Shown here in pieces: positions 36,391 to 47,670 of a stretch of 64,000 nt of DNA (the stretch's first letter is position 1; every line of letters starts with the position of its first letter). Position numbers and translations under genes: made by a program. The stretch lies in assembly GCF_001591585.1 (NCBI RefSeq), contig NZ_BCVE01000002.1, positions 186,001-250,000 of the forward strand. The letters run 5' to 3'. The stretch comes from Niallia circulans NBRC 13626 (GTDB lineage Bacteria; Bacillota; Bacilli; Bacillales; Cytobacillaceae). Below the pieces are notes generated by a model. That model saw only the letters and a program-made list of their open reading frames with translations, was not told the origin of the DNA and did not search any database.

Positions 36391-38802
36391 TTACATCAAT
36401 ATAAACGGATTAACATCAATCGAAATCTGCAGGCCGTTTGTGCTTATTTCTGTTTGGTAATGATCTAAAATTGATTTTAAAACTTCTTCCAAGTTTGGTT
36501 CTTGTTTATACTTTATTAGGCATTGATAGCGATATTTATTTTTTATTCTTGCGATTGGTGATGCGACTGGTCCTAAAATAACTGTTTGCGGTGATAATCT
36601 ATTTCGGACAATCTGGGTGATTTTTTCCGCAACTCCAACTACTTTCATTAGCTCTTCATGACTAATTGTAATCATCGTAAGAAAATAGTAAGGAGGATAA
36701 GCATGTTGTCTGCGAATCATCATCTCTGTTTCATAAAAACGGTCATAATCCTGTTCGCTCGCAAGCTCAATACTATAATGCTCAGGAGTATAGGTTTGAA
36801 AAATAACTTCTCCTTGCAATTCATGCCTGCCTGCTCTGCCGCTTACTTGTGTCAGTAATTGAAAGGTCTTCTCCGATGAGCGGAAATCTGGCAAATGAAG
36901 CATTGTATCAGCTGACAGTACACCAACTAGCGTAATTCTTGGAAAATCTAGTCCTTTGGCAATCATTTGTGTTCCCAATAAAATATCTGCTTCTCCCTCT
37001 TGAAATTTTTGCAGCAGCTTTTCGTGGGCTCCTTTTCGACTAGTTGTATCGACATCCATGCGAATAACCCTTGCTTCTGGGAGGATTTTTGTCAGCTCTT
37101 CCTCTACTTTTTGCGTCCCTGTTCCAAAATATCGAATATGCTCACTGCTGCATTCTGGACAAGTAGTAGGGGTATACGTTTCATATCCACAATAGTGACA
37201 CTTCATCTGATTTTGAAAGCGGTGATAGGTCAAGCTAATATCACAATTTGGACATTTCACGACATAACCGCAATCACGGCACATGACGAAGGAGGAATGT
37301 CCCCGTTTATTTAAAAACAATACGGTTTGTTCTTTTTTTTCTAGGCGATCTTTCAGTTTTTCCAGCAATACTTCGGAAAACATAGAGCGATTGCCATTTC
37401 TCAATTCTTCTCGCATATCAATAATTTCCACTTTCGGGAGTGCTTGATTATTCATGCGATTAGGAAGAGACAATAAAGTATATACACCTTTTTGGGCTCT
37501 TGCAAAGCTTTCTAAAGATGGCGTGGCACTACCCAAAATAATCGGACATCCATGCTTTTTCCCTCTCTCGATCGCGACATCTTTAGCATGATAGCGAGGA
37601 TTCTCCTCTTGCTTATATGTCATTTCATGCTCTTCATCAATAATGATAAGCCCGAGATTTGTAAATGGCGCAAAGATAGCAGATCTCGCTCCAACTACCA
37701 CCTTTACTTCATTTCTTTGGATTTTCCGCCACTCATCATATTTTTCTCCCACCGATAACCCACTATGGAGAACGGCAACCTGATCGCCAAAGCGGCCTTT
37801 AAAGCGATTGACCATCTGTGGTGTCAGCGCTATTTCCGGAACAAGGACAATTGCTTCTTCTCCCTTTGCCAACACTTTATCAATGGATTGTAAATATACC
37901 TCTGTTTTCCCACTACCGGTTACACCATACAACAGAAAAACATCATGCTGATTTTGTTCTACCGCCTGATGAATCGGCGCCACCACTTTCGCCTGATCAT
38001 CGGTTAAAGGCAAGGCAAATGTTCTTTCAAACTCCCGCTCTTGATAAGGATCGCGGTATACTTCTTTTTCCATTTCTGCAAGAAGCCCTTTTTCGACTAG
38101 TCCTTTTATTACAGCTGTTGAAATACTCAATTTCGTAAGTAGTTGCTTTTGTTCGATTGGGTCTGGATGCTCACTAAAATAAACCAATAATTCTTTTTGT
38201 TTTTTAGCGTTTTTATTCAGCGATTCTTCATAATGAAGTAATTCTTCCCTATTTAGAAGAGGATAAATATGCTTTACCTTCTTCTTCTTGCCTCTTGATT
38301 GTACCTCATAGGAAACCTCGATTGTTCCTTTCTTCACTTCCTTTTGTAAGGAAGAAAGAGATACATTCTTTAACGCTTCCTCCCAAACCACTTCTTCCGT
38401 TTTAGTAAAAAGAGCGGCTACCCCTTCAGCCATCTTCTCTTCTTCCCTAGATACCTTTTTTACTTTACGCTCATATTTAGCTTTTAAAGCCGGTGGTAAC
38501 ATCGCTTGAAAAGCAGAAATCTTATAACAGAGCGTAGAATGAGACAACCAGTCAGCAAGAGATAAAAGTTCTTTATTTAAAACGGGCACTAAGTCCATCG
38601 GTTCTATAATTTTTTTTAATGATTTAAAGCTTGAGGATTCTTCTATGCTTTCCACAAAGCCTTGTACCTTTCTAGGACCAAATGGAACAATTACGCGCAT
38701 CCCTGGTTGAATAACGTCTTCTAATTCTTTCGGAATTAGATAATCAAAGGGTCTGTCCGTTTGTTTTGCCGGTACATCGACAATTACTTTGGCTACCGTC
38801 AT
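36391..38802 (-). CDS. priA: Primosomal protein N' (replication restart helicase PriA)
   Basis: 3'-5' helicase that reloads the replisome at collapsed forks (803 aa). An N-terminal DNA-binding domain (about 1-105) and a winged-helix region precede the helicase core, with Walker A GVTGSGKT at 293-300, DEEH near 392 and GSATPS after it. A zinc-binding insert has four CxxC pairs (CRDCGYVVKCPNCDISL, CHYCGYETYTPTTCPEC). The ATG overlaps the coaBC TGA by 4 bases. def-fmt normally follow directly; here the sugar cluster intervenes. Confidence 0.97.
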   Translation of the reverse strand: MTVAKVIVDVPAKQTDRPFDYLIPKELEDVIQPGMRVIVPFGPRKVQGFVESIEESSSFKSLKKIIEPMDLVPVLNKELLSLADWLSHSTLCYKISAFQAMLPPALKAKYERKVKKVSREEEKMAEGVAALFTKTEEVVWEEALKNVSLSSLQKEVKKGTIEVSYEVQSRGKKKKVKHIYPLLNREELLHYEESLNKNAKKQKELLVYFSEHPDPIEQKQLLTKLSISTAVIKGLVEKGLLAEMEKEVYRDPYQEREFERTFALPLTDDQAKVVAPIHQAVEQNQHDVFLLYGVTGSGKTEVYLQSIDKVLAKGEEAIVLVPEIALTPQMVNRFKGRFGDQVAVLHSGLSVGEKYDEWRKIQRNEVKVVVGARSAIFAPFTNLGLIIIDEEHEMTYKQEENPRYHAKDVAIERGKKHGCPIILGSATPSLESFARAQKGVYTLLSLPNRMNNQALPKVEIIDMREELRNGNRSMFSEVLLEKLKDRLEKKEQTVLFLNKRGHSSFVMCRDCGYVVKCPNCDISLTYHRFQNQMKCHYCGYETYTPTTCPECSSEHIRYFGTGTQKVEEELTKILPEARVIRMDVDTTSRKGAHEKLLQKFQEGEADILLGTQMIAKGLDFPRITLVGVLSADTMLHLPDFRSSEKTFQLLTQVSGRAGRHELQGEVIFQTYTPEHYSIELASEQDYDRFYETEMMIRRQHAYPPYYFLTMITISHEELMKVVGVAEKITQIVRNRLSPQTVILGPVASPIARIKNKYRYQCLIKYKQEPNLEEVLKSILDHYQTEISTNGLQISIDVNPFILM

Positions 38803-40013
38803 TTTTGAACAGCTTCCTTCATCTGCATTGCTTGTTCCAATATTTTTTCCGCTACCTCATCCTTAGAAAGAAGCGGTAATTCGATTGAAGTTCCATCTCT
38901 CTTATACATAGTCACAAGATTTGTATCGGTTCCAAAGCCAGAATCTTGTCTATTTACATTATTAGCCACAATCATATCTGCATTTTTCCGTTTTAATTTA
39001 TCCATTGCATATTCAGCCATATTTTGTGTTTCCGCTGCAAAGCCAATGAGAATCTGCTGTTCTTTTCTTTTTCCAAGTTCGGATAAAATATCTTGGGTCC
39101 GCGTGAATTCAATTGTTTCTGGACCACTTTGCTTTTTCACTTTGTGGTCATAAACAATCGTAGGCTTATAGTCACTTACCGCAGCTGTTTTAATAATAAT
39201 GTCAGCCTCTTCTCTGTATGTCATTACAGCGTTATACATCTCTTCCGCACTTTCCACTGAAATAACCTGAGCACCTTTTGGTGGAGTTAGATTTGTAGGT
39301 CCAGATATTAAAATAACATCTGCCCCATAGGCCATAGCTTTTTTGGCAATACTATATCCCATTTTTCCAGAAGAGTGGTTGGAAATAAAACGAACAGGAT
39401 CAATTTTTTCGCGCGTTGGTCCAGCAGTCACGAGTACGGTTGTTCCAGTTAGGATCTTGTCCTTGTTATTATTGGAAAAATAATCCTCCATATGCTGAAC
39501 AATCATTTCCGGTTCTTCCAATCTTCCTTTGCCTACATAGCCGCATGCTAAATAACCTTCGCCTGGGTTAATAAAGCGATAACCATAGTCATGAAGCGTG
39601 TTAATATTTTTAATAACGGCAGGATGATCATACATATGTACATTCATCGCTGGCGCAATCCAAACATCGCTTGTTGCTGCAAGTAAGGTTGTTGTAATCA
39701 TATTATCCGCAATACCGTTTGCAATCTTTCCAATTACATTAGCCGTTGCTGGGGCTACTAAAATTAAATCAGCCCAATCAGCCAAATCAATATGTGCAAT
39801 CACTTTTGGATCTTTTTCATCAAAGGTGTCTGTATATACTTCGTTTTTAGAGAGGGCTTTAAAGGTTAATGGATTCACAAATTCCATTGCTGATTCCGAC
39901 ATAATAACCTTTACATCTGCTCCCTTTTGCGTTAATTTACTAGTTAAAGCACATACCTTATATACCGCAATGCCCCCTGTTACACACAGAAGAATCTTCT
40001 TGCCATTCAACAT
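38799..40013 (-). CDS. coaBC: Bifunctional phosphopantothenoylcysteine decarboxylase/synthase CoaBC
   Basis: Two steps of coenzyme A synthesis in one protein (404 aa). The N-terminal flavin-dependent CoaC part (about 1-190) has GGIAVYK, the PATANVIGKIANGIADN motif and PAMNVHMYDHPAV with the active-site region. The C-terminal CoaB part (about 190-404) has VTAGPTREKIDPVRFISNHSSGKMG and AAVSDYKP. The start at 40013 is used because AAGGAGG lies 6 bases upstream. It feeds the same cofactor that modifies AcpP. Confidence 0.96.
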   Translation of the reverse strand: MLNGKKILLCVTGGIAVYKVCALTSKLTQKGADVKVIMSESAMEFVNPLTFKALSKNEVYTDTFDEKDPKVIAHIDLADWADLILVAPATANVIGKIANGIADNMITTTLLAATSDVWIAPAMNVHMYDHPAVIKNINTLHDYGYRFINPGEGYLACGYVGKGRLEEPEMIVQHMEDYFSNNNKDKILTGTTVLVTAGPTREKIDPVRFISNHSSGKMGYSIAKKAMAYGADVILISGPTNLTPPKGAQVISVESAEEMYNAVMTYREEADIIIKTAAVSDYKPTIVYDHKVKKQSGPETIEFTRTQDILSELGKRKEQQILIGFAAETQNMAEYAMDKLKRKNADMIVANNVNRQDSGFGTDTNLVTMYKRDGTSIELPLLSKDEVAEKILEQAMQMKEAVQK

Positions 40014-40418
40014 CATGTGCCTCCTTCCTTTCATTCTATTCTAAAGTTTATGATATAGTAATCGTATTATCAGCCAGATAAACCCTCTGCGACCGGATTA
40101 ATTGAACCATTTGTAGCTGTCAGACAATATGAATCTTTTTTGTTCGTTAAGAGTGAGATATATTGTTTGTTTATGAATAAGTTCTAATGAATTGGCGAAG
40201 CAAGTTGCTAATAAAAAATGCGAGCAATCCTAAGCAGAAATTCTCCCACTTTGTTAGAATTAATATCCTTAAACTTCAGCCATATGTAAGATTTGTATTT
40301 TTTTTATTATTGTTAGCATATAATTAAATAATCATTATGTCCATGAAAAAAGACTTAGTAAATGGAATCATTCCTTTTACTTAAGCCTTTTATTTCGTAC
40401 TATATGATAAAAATTTAA
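40014..40418. other. Intergenic region between rpoZ and coaBC
   Basis: It contains the rpoZ terminator (40345-40390) and should contain a promoter for coaBC-priA, which I could not place with confidence. In B. subtilis coaBC follows rpoZ much more closely. The rest is AT-rich, without a credible frame. Confidence 0.45.
40345..40390 (-). terminator. Rho-independent terminator of the yloC-remA-gmk-rpoZ operon
   Basis: On the minus strand CTTAAGTAAAAGGAAT pairs with ATTCCATTTACTAAG (two mismatches) and TCTTTTTTC follows. It lies about 30 bases past the rpoZ stop. Confidence 0.65.
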
Positions 40419-40637
40419 TTATTCCTCGCTTGCACCATTGGGTGTATTTACACGATAAGTTAATTGATCTTTGTTGATTTCTTCTAATGCTTTCCCTACA
40501 TTTTTATGAGAAACATATTTTGCTAATTGTGGTTTCGCATTAGTTTGTAGTTTTCTTGCTCTTTTTGCAGCAACAGATACTAATGAATATTTTGAATCGA
40601 TTTTTGTCATTAATTTATCAATAGATGGATATAACAT
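40419..40637 (-). CDS. rpoZ: DNA-directed RNA polymerase subunit omega
   Basis: Small assembly subunit of RNA polymerase (72 aa, usual length). The [30 protein letters not shown] start is the family signature and is the part that clamps the beta' C terminus. A GGAGG in the end of gmk, three bases before whose stop-start junction the gene begins, acts as SD. It is the last gene before a terminator. Confidence 0.96.
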   Translation of the reverse strand: MLYPSIDKLMTKIDSKYSLVSVAAKRARKLQTNAKPQLAKYVSHKNVGKALEEINKDQLTYRVNTPNGASEE

Positions 40638-40640
40638 AGA

Positions 40641-41264
<624 letters not shown>

Positions 41265-41528
41265 CTACCCTTCCTCTATGATCTCATCACGATCGTTTAA
41301 ACGGTGTGCAACTGTTTCTGGTTGAACTGCTGAAAGAACAACATGGTCACTGTCCATCACAATAACAGCTCTCGTTCTTCGACCATATGTTGCATCTATT
41401 AAGGATCCTCTATCCCTAGCATCTTGGATAATACGTTTAATGGGAGCAGATTCTGGACTGACAATAGAGATAATTCTATTTGCAGAAACTATATTTCCAA
41501 AACCAATATTGATTAATTTTATGGACAT
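41265..41528 (-). CDS. remA: Extracellular matrix regulatory protein RemA
   Basis: Small DNA-binding regulator (87 aa; DUF370) that in B. subtilis activates matrix operons and genes for osmoprotection. The sequence [32 protein letters not shown], with the [23 protein letters not shown] core, is strongly conserved. A GGAGAAG SD precedes the ATG. The position between yloC and gmk is conserved. Confidence 0.96.
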   Translation of the reverse strand: MSIKLINIGFGNIVSANRIISIVSPESAPIKRIIQDARDRGSLIDATYGRRTRAVIVMDSDHVVLSAVQPETVAHRLNDRDEIIEEG

Positions 41529-41587
41529 TCGTCTTCTCCAATCTTATTATTTTTAGTTTTAACTAGGAAGATTTATTCTAAACCCTT

Positions 41588-42460
41588 TTATTCAATATTT
41601 TGAATTTGCTCTTTCATTTTTTCTAAACAGCTTTTCATTTCCACCACATTTGCTCCAATATCTGCTGAATTAGCTTTGGATCCAATGGTGTTAACCTCTC
41701 TGTTCATTTCTTGAAGTAAGAAATCGAGCTTTCTTCCAATCGGGTTACTTTCTTCCATGATTTGGTAAAACTGTCTAATATGACTATGTAATCTAACCAA
41801 TTCCTCATTAATATCTGCTTTATCTGCAAAAATCGCCACTTCTGTAATAAGGCGTGCTTCATCAATCGGTTCCGTTAAATAGCTTTCTATTCTTGTCTTG
41901 AGCTTTTCACGGTATTGTGCAATCACTTCTGGTGCCAACGACTGTAACTTCGCAACTAGCTTTTCTATCTGCTTAAGATTGCTTTCTAAGTCTTTGGATA
42001 ATTCCACTCCTTCAATAGTGCGCATCTTATTTAACTGGACAACCGCTTCTTCCATTGTAATAAGCAACACTTCTGATAGTTCTTCCATATCAAGCTCTCG
42101 TTCTACTATCTGAAAACACTCTTCTTGATTTAATAAATCACGAAGCGAGATGGACTCTTTGATAGAATATTTGTCTTTTAATTGGTGAAGCAATTGATAG
42201 TATTGATCAAGCAATGGCCAATCCACTATAATTTCTTGACCTTTTTTGTCTTCATCCTCTAATGTTACAAATACTTCGATTCTACCTCTATGTATATAGT
42301 TTGAAATAATTTTCTTTATTTGATCTTCCAAATATAGAAATTGCTTGGGCATCCGAATAATCTGATCGCTAAACCTGTGATTGACCGATTTTATTTCGAT
42401 ATGAAGTGTTGCATGGTGATATTGTTTTGTTGCTCTTCCAAATCCAGTCATACTTTTCAT
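41588..42460 (-). CDS. yloC: YicC/YloC family endoribonuclease
   Basis: Member of the YicC family (290 aa); E. coli YicC and related proteins act as endoribonucleases on RNA hairpins. It starts with the family signature MKSMTGFGRAT and ends with the DUF1732 domain (PIGRKLDFLLQEMNREVNTIGSKANS near 235-260), with acidic residues that could bind metal. It leads the yloC-remA-gmk-rpoZ operon. Activity on any given RNA is inference. Confidence 0.93.
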   Translation of the reverse strand: MKSMTGFGRATKQYHHATLHIEIKSVNHRFSDQIIRMPKQFLYLEDQIKKIISNYIHRGRIEVFVTLEDEDKKGQEIIVDWPLLDQYYQLLHQLKDKYSIKESISLRDLLNQEECFQIVERELDMEELSEVLLITMEEAVVQLNKMRTIEGVELSKDLESNLKQIEKLVAKLQSLAPEVIAQYREKLKTRIESYLTEPIDEARLITEVAIFADKADINEELVRLHSHIRQFYQIMEESNPIGRKLDFLLQEMNREVNTIGSKANSADIGANVVEMKSCLEKMKEQIQNIE

Positions 42461-42777
42461 TATACTGACACATCCGTTTTCTAAAAAATGTGCGAATTAA
42501 TGTTTGCTTGTGCTTTTTCCACAAAGTTTAATCGCTGCTAACCTCCAGCAAGAGTGCACTTCACTTTCCGCAGGCTTACGCTTATGCCTCTTCAGCTTTG
42601 CCTCAAGGATCTGACAATCCCCTGCCGTCTTCGTGTATTCACGCTGCTTTATTATTCGATCATTTCTCATTATACATTATATGGTTACTAACCTTTTAGA
42701 AATCAGCATTAAAAACAGCATCAAATAAATAAAAGGTAATAGAGTGGTCTCTACTACCTTTTGGATTATAACATATT
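42461..42777. other. Intergenic region between the Ca2+ ATPase gene and yloC
   Basis: It holds the ATPase terminator (42731-42763) and a relatively GC-rich block at about 42540-42650 that looks like a decayed dispersed repeat (see findings). I see no gene; the yloC promoter could not be placed. Confidence 0.45.
42731..42763 (-). terminator. Rho-independent terminator of the Ca2+ ATPase gene
   Basis: On the minus strand AAAAGGTAgTAGAG pairs with CTCTAtTACCTTTT around a 4-base loop, and the T-rich arm gives the tail. It lies just before the yloC promoter region. Confidence 0.8.
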
Positions 42778-45456
42778 TTATTTTGATTTACTTAATAAAA
42801 ATGATCCTGCGAGTAAAAAAGTTGGTACAGAGGCGAATCCGATGATCATTGGCCAATCTTTCATTGCTATTGGCAGTGTATGGAAGATTTCTTGCAAGCC
42901 TGGCACGTAAATAACAGCAAGCGCCAATACTAAGGAAGAAATCACAGCCCAGACTAGATACATATTGCCAAACGGATTTCTTGAAAGAATGGATTTTTCA
43001 CTGCGGCAGTCAAATACATGAATTAACTGGGCAAGTACTAATGTTATAAAAGCAACCGTTTGGGCATATTCAAGATTTTCTGGATTATTGTTATAGGCAA
43101 ACATAAAAGCTAAAATAGTCGAAATACCGATAAGGAACCCGCGAGAAATAACCTTCCATCCAAGCCCTCTAGAAAATACACCTTCATTCGGACTGCGTGG
43201 TCCTCTTTTCATAACATTATCTTCCGGTCTATCTAAGCCTAAGGCCATCGCTGGTAATCCGTCTGTTACTAAATTCACCCATAAAATTTGAATAGGAACA
43301 AGCGGCAAAGGAAGTGCTAACAGCATCGCAAATAACATCACCAGTATTTCCCCAACATTTGAGGCAAGTAAATAACGGATGAATTTACGAATGTTTTCAT
43401 AAATATTTCTTCCTTCTACAATAGCAGATTTTATACTCGCAAAATTATCATCCATTAATACTAAAGAAGATGCTTCCTTCGCAACATCCGTCCCTGTGAT
43501 TCCCATCGCAATGCCGATGTCTGCTTTCTTTATCGCTGGAGCGTCATTTACTCCGTCACCAGTCATCGCAACTACATGCCCTCTATTTTGAAATGCTTGA
43601 ACAATCTTCAATTTATGCTCTGGGGAAACTCGTGCAAAGACAGCAACATCTTCTACGATATCCTCTAATTCTTTTAAACTTAAATCTGAAAGCTCTTTCC
43701 CTTCCATTACTTTAGAGCGATTATTGGCAATGCCTAGCTGTTTCGCAATAGCATTTGCAGTAATAACATGGTCTCCTGTAATCATTACTGTTTTAATACC
43801 AGCTTCTTTACATTCTTTTACAGCTTGTTTTACTTCTGGTCTTGGCGGATCAATAATTCCTTGCAGACCAATGAAAATCAAGTCCTTTTCTGCTTCTCCT
43901 TCATGCATAATAAGAGTGTTTGGTGAAATTTCCTTATAGCCAATTGCAATGGTACGAAGCGCCTGGGAAGCTAAGCCATTGATCGCTTCTTGAACTACTT
44001 GCTTTTCATTATTTCCTAAAGCTTGTGAACGATTTTCAAAAAGAATTGATTTACTCTGACCAATTAAGACATCGGGTGCACCTTTAGTAACAACAAATTG
44101 ACGTCCAGTTGGATCTTTTACCACAACACTCATCATTTTTCTTGTAGAATCAAAAGGGAATTCATTGACAATCGCAAATTGATTTAATAATTGAGCACGC
44201 GTGAATCCTGCTTTCATCCCTGCAACTAAAATTGCTCCTTCCGTCGGATCCCCATTTAAAACATAATCGCCATCTTTTTGCAGAATCTCGGCGTGATTAC
44301 AAAGCATTCCAAAGGTTAAAAGCTGTTGTAATGCCTTATCCTTTGCTGGATTTATTAATTGTTCGCCTACATAGTATTGTCCTTGCGGCTCATATCCAGT
44401 TCCATCTACCGTATATGTTTTTCCGCCGATCCAAGTTTTTGTTACTGTCATTTTATTTTGCGTTAATGTTCCGGTTTTATCAGAACAAATGACTGAAGCA
44501 CAGCCAAGAGTTTCGACAGCAGGCAGCTTTCTGACAATGGCATTTTTGCGAATCATTTTCTGAACACCAAGAGATAGAGCAATGGTTACAATCGCTGGCA
44601 AGCCTTCTGGAATCGCGGCTACCGCTAATGATACACCTGCTAGTACCATTGTATATAAATCATTCCCTTGAAGAACCCCAATCACCACAACTAATACGGT
44701 TAATAGTAATGCTGTGACAATGAGAATTTTCCCTAGCTGCTCTAAACGTCTTTGCAGCGGGGTGGTAACCGAATCTGCATTTTGCAGCAAATCAGCAATT
44801 TGCCCCATTGCTGTTTTCATCCCTGTCCCAATAACAACCCCGACACCACTTCCACGGGATACCATCGTTCCCATAAAGCCCATATTTTCCATATCACCAA
44901 GTGCTAGATTGTTATTTTTGATTGCAGATACTGTTTTAGGAACTGGCACAGATTCTCCGGTTAAAGCAGATTCCTCCACTTCCAGGCTTCTTGATTCAAT
45001 AATTCTGACATCTGCTCCAATTCGATCCCCGCTCGCGAATTTTATGACATCTCCAGGAACTAACTCTTTCGATAATAGACTAATCCATTCTCCATTCCGT
45101 AGTGCCTGAACATGAGGCTGTGATAATTCTTTTAAAGCAGATAAAGATTTTTCTGCTCTTATCTCTTGAAAAAATCCAAGAAAACTATTGAGAATGATGA
45201 TTGCAATTATCGCAATTGCATCAATATATTCGCCTAATAAACCTGAAATAAGCGTGGCAGCTAAAAGAACGAGTACCATAAAATCCTTAAATTGACTGAA
45301 GAAAATAAGCAGGAGTGATTGCTTTTCTCCTTCCTCTAATTCATTGTATCCAAAGTTCTTTCGTCGCTTTTCCGCTTCTTCATCTGATAACCCAGCCGAA
45401 AAATCAGTATTCAATGTTTGTTCTACTTCTTTTTCGTTCATTTCATGATAGTTCAT
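42778..45456 (-). CDS. yloB: Calcium-translocating P-type ATPase (PMCA/SERCA type, YloB-like)
   Basis: P2A ATPase that exports Ca2+ (892 aa). The cation-ATPase N domain (1-70) precedes the actuator TGES at 166-169. PEGLPA at 283-288 in helix M4 carries a Ca2+ ligand Glu, the phosphorylated Asp326 is in DKTGT, and TGDGVND lies near 610. The C-terminal helices hold the remaining ligand residues (LASNVGE, NLVTDGLPA). In B. subtilis YloB is linked to spore calcium and heat resistance. It is divergent from rqcH and monocistronic by its terminator. The SD is weak. Confidence 0.95.
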   Translation of the reverse strand: MNYHEMNEKEVEQTLNTDFSAGLSDEEAEKRRKNFGYNELEEGEKQSLLLIFFSQFKDFMVLVLLAATLISGLLGEYIDAIAIIAIIILNSFLGFFQEIRAEKSLSALKELSQPHVQALRNGEWISLLSKELVPGDVIKFASGDRIGADVRIIESRSLEVEESALTGESVPVPKTVSAIKNNNLALGDMENMGFMGTMVSRGSGVGVVIGTGMKTAMGQIADLLQNADSVTTPLQRRLEQLGKILIVTALLLTVLVVVIGVLQGNDLYTMVLAGVSLAVAAIPEGLPAIVTIALSLGVQKMIRKNAIVRKLPAVETLGCASVICSDKTGTLTQNKMTVTKTWIGGKTYTVDGTGYEPQGQYYVGEQLINPAKDKALQQLLTFGMLCNHAEILQKDGDYVLNGDPTEGAILVAGMKAGFTRAQLLNQFAIVNEFPFDSTRKMMSVVVKDPTGRQFVVTKGAPDVLIGQSKSILFENRSQALGNNEKQVVQEAINGLASQALRTIAIGYKEISPNTLIMHEGEAEKDLIFIGLQGIIDPPRPEVKQAVKECKEAGIKTVMITGDHVITANAIAKQLGIANNRSKVMEGKELSDLSLKELEDIVEDVAVFARVSPEHKLKIVQAFQNRGHVVAMTGDGVNDAPAIKKADIGIAMGITGTDVAKEASSLVLMDDNFASIKSAIVEGRNIYENIRKFIRYLLASNVGEILVMLFAMLLALPLPLVPIQILWVNLVTDGLPAMALGLDRPEDNVMKRGPRSPNEGVFSRGLGWKVISRGFLIGISTILAFMFAYNNNPENLEYAQTVAFITLVLAQLIHVFDCRSEKSILSRNPFGNMYLVWAVISSLVLALAVIYVPGLQEIFHTLPIAMKDWPMIIGFASVPTFLLAGSFLLSKSK

Positions 45457-45834
45457 CCGGCCATCTCACTTCCCCCTTTTTCATTCACCGTTCGCTATAG
45501 TAGCAGCGAAGAAATTCGTAGCTGTTTTGAACAAAAGTTAGCAACTTACTAACATACATAGTTGTCCCAACACCACTCTAAGAGAATCATATTCAAGCTT
45601 GGCCGAAAAAATGCTAAGGATAGAGATTTAATTCCTATTTACTATGAGAAAAAATACCATATGCCTAGATCTCATCTATTTTTTACAAATTAAAATTTTG
45701 CGAAGGCTGCCTCCACTTCTCGTTATTCTTGCATCTATAGCAAAATCACAAGCATTTTCAACCCAAATCCTTGTATTTCTTCCTCAATAAAGATAGAGTA
45801 AAGAGGGAAATTATTATAAATGAGGTCGTTAGTT
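45457..45834. other. Divergent intergenic region between the Ca2+ ATPase gene and rqcH
   Basis: Both genes should start from here. For rqcH a TTGTAT-17-TAGAGT pair lies at about 45770-45800, a weak candidate; for the ATPase none is clear. No gene or repeat is recognised. Confidence 0.4.
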
Positions 45835-47547
45835 ATGTCATTTGATGGTTTATTTACACGCGCAATGTCTCTTGAATTAAAAGAGCTTTTACTAGGAGGC
45901 CGAATTAATAAAGTTCAACAGCCTTTTACCAATGAAATTATTTTATCCATTCGAGCTAATGGAAAAAATCAAAAATTGCTATTATCGGCTCATCCTAGCT
46001 ATGCCCGCATTCAAATTACGGAAGAAAATTATGAAAATCCTAAAGAACCACCAATGTTCTGCATGCTTCTCCGCAAGCATTTAGAAGGTTATTTTATAGA
46101 AGATATTTATCAAATAGACAATGAACGGATCATTGTTTTAGAAATTAGGGGAAGAAATGAAATTGGCGATACTTCCTATAAAAAACTGATGATCGAGATA
46201 ATGGGTAGACACAGCAATATCATTTTGGTTGACCGCGATAAAAATACCATTCTAGATAGCATTAAACATATTTCGTATGCTGTTAATAGTCATAGAGCTA
46301 TTCTTCCCGGTTATGAGTATTTAGCTCCGCCAAAACAAGAAAAACAAGATCCTTATACAGCATCAGAGGAAGATGTACTGCGGGCTATTGATTTTAATAG
46401 CGGCAAACTGGACAAACAGCTTGTCCAGCAGTTTGCTGGATTATCTCCACTAATTGCTAAAGAAATGGTCTATCTGGCTGGTCTTGCAAACCGTGAAACT
46501 TTACCAAAAGCATTTCTTATGGTAATGGAGCCAATAAAAAAAGGCAATTATGCTCCTTCTATCATGGATACTCCAGAGAAAGAATATTTTTACTGCCTAT
46601 CAATGGAGCATGTCAAAGGAAACGTGAAGTCCTTTCCTACATTAAGTAAAATGCTTGATCGCTATTATTTCGGAAAAGCAGAACGAGATCGAGTGAAACA
46701 GCAAAGCAATGATTTAGAACGATTTATTGTAAATGAACGAGATAAAAACAAAAAGAAAATAAAAAAACTAGAACGTTCTTTATCGGAAGCTGAAAATGCG
46801 GAACAATATCAATTACTTGGTGAACTTTTGACTGCAAACCTTTATGCGGTTAAAAAGGGCATGTCAGAAGTAGAAGTAATCAATTATTATGATGAAGATA
46901 GTAAAACCGTTAAGATTCCGCTTAGCCCAAGACTGTCTCCTTCTGAAAATGCGCAAAAATATTTCACAAGATATCAAAAAGCGAAAAATTCGATTGATAT
47001 TATCAAGGAACAAATTAAACTAGCAGAACAAGAATATGAATACTTTGAAACACTATACCAGCAAATTCTTGCTGCCTCTCCAAAAGATATTCAGGAAATT
47101 CGGGAAGAGTTAGTGGAAGAAGGTTACCTTAGAGAAAGACAGAAAAAGCAAAATAAGAAACAGCAAAATGTAAAGCCTGTCTTAGACTACTATGTTTCGT
47201 CCGAGGGTACAGAAATTATCGTCGGAAAGAATAATAAACAAAATGATTATTTAACAAACAAAGTAGCAGCTAGAGATGAAATTTGGCTGCATACAAAGGA
47301 TATTCCTGGATCCCATGTTGTTATTCGCAGCAAAGAGCCTTCCGAGGAAACAATCATGCAAGCAGCAAAGTTAGCAGCTTATTTTAGCAAAGCACGCCAA
47401 TCTAGTTCTGTTCCCGTTGACTTCACATTAGTACGTCATGTGAAAAAGCCAAGTGGCGCAAAGCCTGGTTTTGTAATTTATGATAACCAGCAAACTGTTT
47501 ATGTTACACCAGATGAAGAAACGGTTATTCGCTTGAAAAAAAGCTAA
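45835..47547 (+). CDS. rqcH: Rqc2 homologue RqcH (NFACT family), ribosome quality control
   Basis: Binds stalled 50S-peptidyl-tRNA complexes and directs C-terminal alanine tailing for degradation (570 aa; YloA in B. subtilis, earlier annotated as fibronectin-binding FbpA). NFACT-N occupies about 1-180 ([35 protein letters not shown]), followed by helical and coiled-coil parts (about 280-430). NFACT-R is at about 445-570 (ISSEG-like [44 protein letters not shown]). The second ATG is chosen because GAGG lies 9 bases upstream and the conserved MSFDG start follows. It is the only plus-strand housekeeping gene here besides rpmB. Confidence 0.95.
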   Translation: MSFDGLFTRAMSLELKELLLGGRINKVQQPFTNEIILSIRANGKNQKLLLSAHPSYARIQITEENYENPKEPPMFCMLLRKHLEGYFIEDIYQIDNERIIVLEIRGRNEIGDTSYKKLMIEIMGRHSNIILVDRDKNTILDSIKHISYAVNSHRAILPGYEYLAPPKQEKQDPYTASEEDVLRAIDFNSGKLDKQLVQQFAGLSPLIAKEMVYLAGLANRETLPKAFLMVMEPIKKGNYAPSIMDTPEKEYFYCLSMEHVKGNVKSFPTLSKMLDRYYFGKAERDRVKQQSNDLERFIVNERDKNKKKIKKLERSLSEAENAEQYQLLGELLTANLYAVKKGMSEVEVINYYDEDSKTVKIPLSPRLSPSENAQKYFTRYQKAKNSIDIIKEQIKLAEQEYEYFETLYQQILAASPKDIQEIREELVEEGYLRERQKKQNKKQQNVKPVLDYYVSSEGTEIIVGKNNKQNDYLTNKVAARDEIWLHTKDIPGSHVVIRSKEPSEETIMQAAKLAAYFSKARQSSSVPVDFTLVRHVKKPSGAKPGFVIYDNQQTVYVTPDEETVIRLKKS

Positions 47548-47556
47548 ATAGTTTGA

Positions 47557-47590
47557 AACGAGAGGTCTTTAGCTGCCTCTCGTTTTTGTT
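47557..47590 (+). terminator. Rho-independent terminator of rqcH
   Basis: AACGAGAGG and CCTCTCGTT pair around a 10-base loop, followed by TTTGTTT, about 10 bases past the rqcH stop. Confidence 0.85.
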
Positions 47591-47670
47591 TAATTATGCA
47601 TGTGACTTTGGTTTTTTATGATGATAATAGCTTGAAGAGCTGATTTGTCTCCGATCCTTGGTCTTCCGTT

